The notes below the pieces were generated by a model that was given only the letters and a program-made list of their open reading frames with translations, was not told the DNA's origin and did no database searches. Below are positions 33,843 through 40,305 of a DNA stretch of 49,151 bases, piece after piece (position 1 is the first letter of the stretch; every line of letters begins with the position of its first letter). The position numbers and the translations under genes were made by a program. Where the stretch lies: NCBI GenBank assembly GCA_017409065.1, contig JAFQTK010000153.1, forward strand, positions 1-49,151. The letters run 5' to 3'. The stretch comes from a bacterium (GTDB lineage: Bacteria > Cyanobacteriota > Vampirovibrionia > Gastranaerophilales > Gastranaerophilaceae).

Positions 33843-36453
33843 ATGAAGTTCCATCATTTAGGACTACAACTAATTGTCCAGTTGCCAATCCAAGTAAGAT
33901 TTCTTGTGTGCTTAAATTTGAAACAATTGTTCCCGCTTTGTCTGCATAACGGACTTCTGATGTGAAGTACGTATTATCAAAAGCTAGGTTTTTGATATTA
34001 AGATTTCCGTCCTTATCTATTGTATACATTGTATTTCCTTCAGCGGTGACAGCATAGTTGTATTTAACCATTGATGTTTCTCCGCTTGTCGGATTTTCTA
34101 TTATTTGTGCATATGAATTTCGATATTGTAAATCTTTTACATCAGTGTAGGTTACACCGTTAGCAGTATAGCTATCTGAATAATATTCATCATTAAGTTT
34201 TGAAATAATGTGACCTTCTGTAGCTTCAGGTAAAACAGACTTAGATTTAAAATCAATTTCACCTGTTGCAAGCAAGTGCAGCAACTCCTGAGTAGAGGAA
34301 GGTCTATTCACAGCTTCACCTGTTTCTACATTGAAAAATTCAACATTATCAGGTTCTAAGGTATGGACATTTGGCCCGCCCCCAATCATGCCAGTATGAT
34401 GTTTGATTGTTCCGTCAGCGGCAATTACGATATTTTCAACACCTATTTGCAATTTTCCTGTATTCAAAGATGAATCATAAGATGTTGTGGCTGTTTTATT
34501 TCCGTTATCATCAGAATATGTTCTTTGGGTTACATTGCCATCAATTGTTTCAGTGTATTCTGATTTTTCAGCTTCTATAATCGATTCTCGCTGCATATTT
34601 CTTATTAGGATTTCACCACTAGCCAACATATTAGCAAGCTCAACTAATGACTCTGGTTTCTCTATTGATTCACCTGTTTCAACATTATAAAAATCGGCAT
34701 CATCCACTGTTCCAGTATACGAAACACCGTCCATTGGACCTCCTGTCATATTTCCAACGGCAACAAGGGTACCATCAGGATGAATTGTGTATCTCAACAT
34801 CGTTCCGCCACATTGAGTATGCGTTAAATAAGTAGAATACTGAGCGGAAATAATGCCTGTTTCATCATCAACTTTTACAAAACACGGGTTTTCTATTACC
34901 GGTAGGTCAATAACGGGTCTATCAAATTCCGGTTTAGCAGGATTTATAGCTCCGTTTGCATTGCCAACAGATAACGTTCCGGTTGCAAGTTTTTCCAGTA
35001 TAGCTTGCATATTTCCTGGGTTTGCTACGATATTACCGTCTTTGTCATAGTATTTCAATTCAGCCGCATTAATGTTAATCGTTTCATTACCTTGTTTTAC
35101 TACAACTGAACCGTCAGGGTTGAAGGTAATATTTTGATTTTCTGTGCCGTCATCTTTGAATGTCGCAACATTACCTTCTCCAGTGATGTTGTTATATGAA
35201 GTTTTCGCATCAAGTTCACGATACGCAATATCTCTGTACTCAGTGTAGTACAGAGGTTCTTCTTCGTACTTATCTGTGTATGTATTATCGTCATAAGCTC
35301 GAACTTCATGACCTTCAAGAGCTTCCGGCAATTGAGTATACGGTGGTCCATCAGGTTCATTGCGTTTTGCCCAATCTTCAAAGTCTTTAGCATCCGTGAT
35401 TTTATTTTCTACACGGAACTCATGACCTTTACCGATTTCAAATTCATTGCCAACGCCTTCTGTTTCATTATAGTAAGATGCATCAGTTCCATCTTGTCCA
35501 TAGAAAGTATTACCTGCCCCAATAGCAAAGAATTTATCTTCGCCGCCTTGTCCGTGTGCAATATTTTTATTACCTGCCATCCAAACAGTATCATTTCCAA
35601 GACTCATATCTGCGGAGTTATAATTACCACGCATTTTTATAAAATCATTGCCATCACCGCCGTAAATCATGTTGCATTCGCCTTCGATTTCAACAATATC
35701 GTCGCCTTCACCTAAATCAACGACGTTATTGTTTCCAAGAACTTTTATGTTATCTGCAGTATTTTTATCTTGGTTAGACATAACAGAAACATTGTTTCCC
35801 TCAACGACAACACTTGTACCATCAAATCTGTACGCAATATTATTTATCGTAGATGAAGAATTTTTAATTGTGTAAGATTGTCCATTGACCTCAATAGTAG
35901 TCGACCCGTTTGGCATTAATCGAACATAAGTCAACTCAGTTGCCGCAGGCTGATTAGGCACTACCGGACTTGGAGTTATAACAGAAGTTGGAGGTTCAGG
36001 AGTACTTACTTCCGGCTCTTCAACTTCAGGGGTTTCAACAGTAGGCTCTTCAACTTCAGGTGTTTCAACAGTAGGCTCTTCAACTTCAGGTTGAGAAGGT
36101 GTTTCAGGCACACTAACTTCCGGAGTTGAAACCTCAGGTGTTGATGGTTCTACACTGGGAGGAGTACTGGGAGTTTCTGCACTACTTCCACCAATTTTGT
36201 CTTTAAGCCAATTCATAAAAAGTCTATACGAAATCTTAGCTGTATTATTTTCGTTATCAAGAGTATCCATCATTTCCAAGACTTGTTCATCTGTCAAATC
36301 GGCAGGCAACTGAATATTTTCCTCAGCTTTTGTATACTGCCAAAGAATTTCCAAGTCATCTTTTGCCAAATTTTGTTTTTCTTTACTTTTTAGCAATTCA
36401 TTAGCTCTTGCCTTAATTTGAGAATCAATACCAAATCCGTTTATTTCTGCCAT
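33841..36453 (-). CDS. RTX-like beta-roll protein B
   Basis: An 870-residue paralogue of protein A. It has the shared N-terminal helical domain (1-90), a linker of VEEPTVETPE repeats (about 95-165), and a beta-roll (about 200-330) with GEGDDIVEIEGECNMIYGG and GDGNDFIKMRG. The rest is four consecutive approximately 100-residue modules, each ending in a strand-helix unit such as NMQAILEKLATGTLSVGN, SLVELANMLASGEILIRN, STQELLHLLATGEIDFKS and STQEILLGLATGQLVVVL. Protein A has one such module. There is no Sec signal and no helical C-terminal domain. AGGAG precedes the ATG. Export route unknown; type I secretion is usual for RTX proteins, flagellar-type export is suggested by the promoter. Confidence 0.85.
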   Translation of the reverse strand: MAEINGFGIDSQIKARANELLKSKEKQNLAKDDLEILWQYTKAEENIQLPADLTDEQVLEMMDTLDNENNTAKISYRLFMNWLKDKIGGSSAETPSTPPSVEPSTPEVSTPEVSVPETPSQPEVEEPTVETPEVEEPTVETPEVEEPEVSTPEPPTSVITPSPVVPNQPAATELTYVRLMPNGSTTIEVNGQSYTIKNSSSTINNIAYRFDGTSVVVEGNNVSVMSNQDKNTADNIKVLGNNNVVDLGEGDDIVEIEGECNMIYGGDGNDFIKMRGNYNSADMSLGNDTVWMAGNKNIAHGQGGEDKFFAIGAGNTFYGQDGTDASYYNETEGVGNEFEIGKGHEFRVENKITDAKDFEDWAKRNEPDGPPYTQLPEALEGHEVRAYDDNTYTDKYEEEPLYYTEYRDIAYRELDAKTSYNNITGEGNVATFKDDGTENQNITFNPDGSVVVKQGNETININAAELKYYDKDGNIVANPGNMQAILEKLATGTLSVGNANGAINPAKPEFDRPVIDLPVIENPCFVKVDDETGIISAQYSTYLTHTQCGGTMLRYTIHPDGTLVAVGNMTGGPMDGVSYTGTVDDADFYNVETGESIEKPESLVELANMLASGEILIRNMQRESIIEAEKSEYTETIDGNVTQRTYSDDNGNKTATTSYDSSLNTGKLQIGVENIVIAADGTIKHHTGMIGGGPNVHTLEPDNVEFFNVETGEAVNRPSSTQELLHLLATGEIDFKSKSVLPEATEGHIISKLNDEYYSDSYTANGVTYTDVKDLQYRNSYAQIIENPTSGETSMVKYNYAVTAEGNTMYTIDKDGNLNIKNLAFDNTYFTSEVRYADKAGTIVSNLSTQEILLGLATGQLVVVLNDGTS

Positions 36454-36489
36454 GTTATTCTCCTGACATATAAATATTACTTAGTCTTA

Positions 36490-36517
36490 GTATCGACACC
36501 ATACTGTAAAAACTTTA
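36490..36517 (-). promoter_or_regulatory. Sigma-28-like promoter of RTX-like gene B
   Basis: On the minus strand: TAAAGTTT (36517-36510), 12 bases, GTCGATAC (36497-36490). Same -35, same spacer length and same altered -10 (GTCG) as RTX-like gene A, 37 bases before the ATG. Confidence 0.72.
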
Positions 36518-36547
36518 GCCCTAAAAAAAAGTTTTTATTAAAAATGT

Positions 36548-36588
36548 TGATATAATTGGGTTTTAATTACTTTACAATTAGTTACAAT
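36548..36588 (+). promoter_or_regulatory. Extended -10 promoter plus HLR1-like repeat (site 3)
   Basis: TGATATAAT (36548-36556) is an extended -10 box reading rightwards. Just after the predicted start lies a perfect HLR1-type repeat: TTTACAAT (36571-36578), TA, GTTACAAT (36581-36588). A factor bound there would block rightward transcription towards the gene at 36655 and lies about 120 bases upstream of the divergent RTX-like gene B. Confidence 0.55.
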
Positions 36589-36654
36589 TATCTCAAATTA
36601 TTAAGATTATGTAAAAATTCGACTCTATGCAAAAATTTCACTAGAATACTATTA

Positions 36655-37026
36655 ATGGATAATCTTGACTACAACAAAATACAATCAGAAATTATAAGAC
36701 CTCAAAGCTTGTGCCTGCACTGCGGAAGATGCATGCCAATTATTGATGGGCAAAATTTAAACAGTGATAACATAGATGTTAACGCAGTAAGAGGACCAAT
36801 AAGCGTATGGGACGAATATCCAGAAGAGTGTGGATTTACAGGTTGGCTATTTTGGGAACGAGAAAAACAAAAACATTTGGTTAGACAAATTAAAGAAGAA
36901 ATAATCGCTTTATCTTCGCTTAGTGAAGATACAATAGTTGGTAAAGACTTAACAGCCAAAACAAAAATAGAACAACTTCGCTCACAAATTGAGCCTTGGA
37001 TGAAGCATGGGGCTGATAATTGGTAA
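36655..37026 (+). CDS. Small cysteine-motif protein, possible Fe-S or zinc site
   Basis: A 123-residue cytoplasmic protein with CLHCGRCMP near residue 18 and a further Cys in EECGFTGWLFWEREKQKHLV, giving four cysteines that could hold a metal or Fe-S cluster. The rest is helical. I do not recognise a named family. I chose the ATG at 36655; the frame is open to 36556 but that extension is AT-rich and covers the HLR1-like site. A TAGAAT box at 36642-36647 ends seven bases before the ATG and no Shine-Dalgarno is seen, so a leaderless start is possible. Confidence 0.6.
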   Translation: MDNLDYNKIQSEIIRPQSLCLHCGRCMPIIDGQNLNSDNIDVNAVRGPISVWDEYPEECGFTGWLFWEREKQKHLVRQIKEEIIALSSLSEDTIVGKDLTAKTKIEQLRSQIEPWMKHGADNW

Positions 37027-37038
37027 CCTTCTAAATTC

Positions 37039-38880
37039 CTAGATTTTAAACAATTTCCAAATAAGAAATTTTAATGGGTTAACTGTGGTCTTGTACAATA
37101 AAGCAACTTCATCAAATTGAGAAACAGCTTTTTTTCTACGTTCAGGTTCATTTATCGACAAAATGTTTTGACGTAACAGTTTTAAAGCCTGCTTGTAATC
37201 TTTTTCTTCTATATAAATATCAATTAAACGATTAATTATTTCCTTGTTGTCACTTTTCAAAGAACGTGCCACATATAAATATCTCAGAGCTTCTTTGTTT
37301 CTACCTAGTTTTTTAAGCAGATTTGCGGCATTCAAGAAATAATCAACATTTTTAGAATCAACCAAAATTGCTTCTTCATAATATTTTAAAGCAATATCAA
37401 ATTCAGCTTTTTCCATATAACAAGCCCCTAATAGAGCGTATGCTTCTGATTTGTGCGGATTATAATTAAGCAATTTTTGTGCCGTATTAATAGACTCATC
37501 GTACATCTGAAGCCCTATTTCCGCCAAAGCTTTAAGATATAGAGAATCTTCATTGTTCAAATCCAATGCCAACGCTTCATTGGTCGTCTTTAAAACATTT
37601 TTAAAATCAAACATTTTTATATATATTTTAGATGCTAAAACATAAGAATTAACGTACTTTGGCTTTTCTGCAATAATAGAAACAACAAGCCTTGCAGCTT
37701 TCTCATACTTTTGCAAATCAAAATAAACTCTAGCCAATTCAAAACGATAATCCATCGACTGAGGAGATATTGCTAACAATTTTTCATAGGTTTCAGCAGC
37801 GAGTTCATTTTTATACAATGCCCTATATATTTTTGCTAATAAAACCAGATATTCTTCATTCGAATCTGAAAAATTTCCCTGTTTCAATTCTTTTTCTGCG
37901 AAGAAATACTTATCTTCATCATACAAAATGTTAGCCTGCAATAATCTTGCTGCTTCAAAATCACTATTTCGTTGTAATACTTGGGATAAAATTTGTTTTG
38001 CCTTAGTCAATTCTTCTTGTTTATAATACAAATATGCCAAAGCGTATCTATATTCATCAACATCAGGCGAATCAGAAATAGCTTTTAAATACGCATTTTT
38101 TGCCTCTTCCAACTGTCCGTTCAAAAAATATGCTGTTGCTAAATTGTAAAAGTACAATCCATTGGATTTTAATTTCACTGCAATTGAAAAGAAATTAATG
38201 GCAGACTCTATTTTATTTCTACCCAGCTCAATTTCTCCACATAAATTATAAGTTCTTGCAGACTCGGAATTTTTTGTAAACGGATAAAGTAATTCATATG
38301 CTTCATTTTCTTTACCCAATTGATAAAGTGCTAAAGCATAATAGAATTGAACTTCTTCATCAAAAGAATATTTATCTGAATAATATTGAAGCGTTTCCAG
38401 TGCCTCTTTATAAAGCTTTAAATTAACAAGAGCAATAACATAATGCTTGTTTAATTTTTCAGAATGATAAGAATCTAATTTTTTCTCATTGTAAATTTCA
38501 ACAACTCGTTCATAGCAACGCATAGTATTCATTGCACTCAAATAGACAGAATAAGCAGACTCAGAAGGATAAGCCAATATAAATTTTTCAATTACCAACT
38601 TAACCTTGTCATAATTAAACACACCTAAATAATAATTAACCAATCGTTCAAGAATATCCGCATCGTCAGGCTTTTGAGCTAACAATCTTTCATATATTGC
38701 ACAAGCAGAAGTCGGATTATTTAATAAGACATGAAGTTCAGCTACCTGAGAAAGTATTTCAACATTTTCAGGACAAATAGTCAAAGCCTTATATAAAAGT
38801 TCCAACGCATGCTTATACTTTGTCTGTCTTTTTAATTCAAATGAATCTTTTAATAATTGTATAACCTCTTTATTTTCCAT
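37039..38880 (-). CDS. Tetratricopeptide repeat protein
   Basis: A 613-residue protein made of about fourteen TPR units (for example ALELLYKALTICPENVEILS, ACAIYERLLAQKPDDADILE, AKNAYLKAISDSPDVDEYRY, AAETYEKLLAISPQSMDYRF and ALKYYEEAILVDSKNVDYFL). There is no signal peptide. The ATG at 38880 follows AGGAA and starts the first repeat; the open frame continues to 39156 but that stretch is hydrophobic, covers a promoter region and overlaps an opposite gene, so it is not coding. An HLR1-like repeat lies 74 bases upstream. Confidence 0.88.
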   Translation of the reverse strand: MENKEVIQLLKDSFELKRQTKYKHALELLYKALTICPENVEILSQVAELHVLLNNPTSACAIYERLLAQKPDDADILERLVNYYLGVFNYDKVKLVIEKFILAYPSESAYSVYLSAMNTMRCYERVVEIYNEKKLDSYHSEKLNKHYVIALVNLKLYKEALETLQYYSDKYSFDEEVQFYYALALYQLGKENEAYELLYPFTKNSESARTYNLCGEIELGRNKIESAINFFSIAVKLKSNGLYFYNLATAYFLNGQLEEAKNAYLKAISDSPDVDEYRYALAYLYYKQEELTKAKQILSQVLQRNSDFEAARLLQANILYDEDKYFFAEKELKQGNFSDSNEEYLVLLAKIYRALYKNELAAETYEKLLAISPQSMDYRFELARVYFDLQKYEKAARLVVSIIAEKPKYVNSYVLASKIYIKMFDFKNVLKTTNEALALDLNNEDSLYLKALAEIGLQMYDESINTAQKLLNYNPHKSEAYALLGACYMEKAEFDIALKYYEEAILVDSKNVDYFLNAANLLKKLGRNKEALRYLYVARSLKSDNKEIINRLIDIYIEEKDYKQALKLLRQNILSINEPERRKKAVSQFDEVALLYKTTVNPLKFLIWKLFKI

Positions 38881-38953
38881 ATAAAATTCCTGAACTAAAC
38901 GAATTGTCACTGATATCATACCAAAATTATCGCTGTAATTCAAATCAGGCGTC

Positions 38954-38971
38954 TTTGTAACTTTTTGTAAA
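38954..38971 (-). promoter_or_regulatory. HLR1-like direct repeat (site 4)
   Basis: On the minus strand: TTTACAAA (38971-38964), AA, GTTACAAA (38961-38954), a match to the HLR1 layout at every defined position. It lies between the divergent TPR gene (start 38880) and the 47-residue gene (start 39055). Confidence 0.55.
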
Positions 38972-39054
38972 ATAGATTGGCTAAAAACTAAAGTTGACTT
39001 AGAAAAAATCCGTATTAAATAACAGATAAGGATTATGTGTGAAAGGACAAAAAA

Positions 39055-39198
39055 ATGTACAGAGATTTTGAAAGAGAAGAACAAACAGTAAAAGACATAA
39101 GAGAACTTGTTCAAAATATCGAAACAGCAAAAGAAAACATGACAATTTATTGCCAATTGATGAAAGATATTTTCTTATCAGGTTCAGGTAAAAATTAG
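39055..39198 (+). CDS. Small coiled-coil protein, 47 residues
   Basis: AAAGGA lies well placed before the ATG at 39055. The 47-residue product (MYRDFEREEQTVKDIRELVQ, then NIETAKENMTIYCQLMKDIF) is acidic and has regular heptad-like spacing over its first 40 residues. A strong terminator follows 33 bases after the stop. Ribosome binding site, amphipathic pattern and terminator together support a real gene. No family is recognised. Confidence 0.65.
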   Translation: MYRDFEREEQTVKDIRELVQNIETAKENMTIYCQLMKDIFLSGSGKN

Positions 39199-39231
39199 TA
39201 TCTTTTAGTGTTGCAAAGTGTAAAATAAAAT

Positions 39232-39264
39232 AAGGTCCGCAATATTCGGACCTTCTTTTATTTT
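39232..39264. terminator. Terminator after the 47-residue gene
   Basis: AAGGTCCG (39232-39239), seven-base loop, CGGACCTT (39247-39254), then CTTTTATTTT. The opposite strand is also T-rich after the stem, so it can work both ways. Confidence 0.88.
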
Positions 39265-39707
39265 CCCCTACAACCTTCTCCAAAATTTTATTAACATAAA
39301 TTTTATTACTTAATAGTCTTTTTCATACATAATGTGCGACTAGCACTCTTTTTCATTTCTTTCTTAAATAAAACTTTTTATTTCTTCCCTAGATTCAATT
39401 ATATCCCTAATCCCTAACAGCTATGCCATCACTCCTTTCTTAATCCCTTATTTATCTCCCTGACTTGTTATCTATAATACTCTTTTATAAATCATGTTCA
39501 AGATAATTTTTATAAAAAAATTTTTACAATTAACCATGCCCCCATTCGCTCTAGCTTACCAATAGAATTTACAAACTTAATGAAGTAAATTTAATGAAAT
39601 TAAGTAACAAAATTTTGTATTTTTAATTGACAAAAAATTTTCATAAAAATTTTAAGTTTTTTAAAAGAAACTCTAAAAAACCGCTTGATTATTAATTATG
39701 CTTGTGT
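39265..39707. other. AT-rich, pyrimidine-biased gap without a gene
   Basis: No convincing ORF on either strand. The plus strand from about 39350 to 39480 is rich in T and C with repeated CCCTAA/CCCTTA words (for example TCCCTAATCCCTAACAGC). It could be a decayed gene or an untranslated region. A TATAAT at 39711-39716 with TTGATT at 39685-39690 (20-base spacer) marks a possible promoter for the rpsP leader that follows. Confidence 0.4.
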
Positions 39708-39721
39708 TTATATAATATCAA

Positions 39722-39835
39722 GCTTGAATTTAGCCCATCCTCAGGGGATTGCAGCGTAGGTTGTTTGGACAGGCGGTCAGTTCTTAGGGCAAATGAAAGT
39801 TTGCGGCTGGTTTTAAAAGTTAAAACCTTAAGGAG
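39722..39835 (+). ncRNA. Candidate structured 5' leader of rpsP
   Basis: About 110 bases much richer in GC than the flanking intergenic DNA. Visible pairings are ATCC/GGAT (39737-39740 with 39746-39749), GCCC/GGGC (39733-39736 with 39787-39790), GCAAA/TTTGC (39789-39793 with 39800-39804, an alternative to the last pair) and the perfect GGTTTTAA/TTAAAACC (39809-39816 with 39820-39827) next to the AAGGAG at 39830-39835. The mutually exclusive pairs and the hairpin beside the Shine-Dalgarno suggest a regulatory leader. It does not match any riboswitch, SRP, RNase P or tmRNA signature that I know. Confidence 0.45.
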
Positions 39836-39845
39836 AAAAACAAAA

Positions 39846-40238
39846 ATGGTAAAAATCAGATTAAAAAGATTGGGTTCAAAGAAAAACCCGTTTTATAGAA
39901 TTATCGTAATCAATTCTACTAGCAGACGCGAAGGTGCTCCAATTGAAGAGCTTGGAAACTACAATCCAAAAACTAAAGAATTAAACCTTAAAAAAGCAGC
40001 TGCGTTGGATTGGATTAAAAAAGGTGCACAACCTACTGAAACTGTTGCGTACTTAATTGAAAAATCTAACGATGAAGGTAAACTTGTTTACGAACAAAAG
40101 ACTGAGAAAAAGCTTTCTAAAAAAGCACTTGCTAAATTAGAAGCTGAAAGAGAAGCAGCGAAAGCAGCTGAAGAAGCTGCAGCAGCCGCAGCCGCGGAAG
40201 CAGCAAATGCTGAAGCGGAAGCTGTTCCTGCTGAATAA
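39846..40238 (+). CDS. rpsP: 30S ribosomal protein S16
   Basis: S16 binds 16S rRNA in the body of the small subunit. The first 80 residues are typical: MVKIRLKRLGSKKNPFYRII, then EELGNYNPKTKE and ALDWIKKGAQPTETVAYLIEK. The protein is 130 residues, longer than the usual 80-90, because of an Ala/Glu-rich tail (EREAAKAAEEAAAAAAAEAA). The ATG at 39846 follows AAGGAG by 10 bases; an upstream extension of the frame covers the structured leader and is not coding. A strong terminator follows. Confidence 0.97.
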   Translation: MVKIRLKRLGSKKNPFYRIIVINSTSRREGAPIEELGNYNPKTKELNLKKAAALDWIKKGAQPTETVAYLIEKSNDEGKLVYEQKTEKKLSKKALAKLEAEREAAKAAEEAAAAAAAEAANAEAEAVPAE

Positions 40239-40264
40239 TTTTTAGAGGGAAAAGAACACTTATT

Positions 40265-40293
40265 AACCGCTTCATCAGAAGCGGTTTTTTTTT
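40265..40293 (+). terminator. rpsP terminator
   Basis: AACCGCTTC (40265-40273), ATCA, GAAGCGGTT (40278-40286), followed by a run of T. Confidence 0.93.
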
Positions 40294-40305
40294 AGTTTAA
40301 GGACA

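Noticed and set aside
38989-39016. Fourth sigma-28-like promoter before the 47-residue gene
   Set aside because: TAAAGTTG-N12-TCCGTATT keeps the spacing but the -10 part matches the consensus at only three positions. A sigma-70 reading from TTGACT is at least as good.
38999-39283. Minus-strand ORF and N-terminal extension of the TPR gene to 39156
   Set aside because: They cover the divergent promoter region, the 47-residue gene and a terminator. The TPR gene has a good Shine-Dalgarno at its internal ATG (38880).
39702-39845. N-terminal extension of rpsP
   Set aside because: S16 begins MVKIRLKRLGSKKNPF, and the ATG at 39846 has AAGGAG. The upstream part is a GC-rich leader with hairpins.
39722-39845. 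SRP RNA, RNase P RNA, tmRNA or a known riboswitch
   Set aside because: The diagnostic words of these RNAs (for example the SRP GGAAG loop region, the RNase P GAGGAAAGTCC or the tmRNA tRNA-like ends) are absent.
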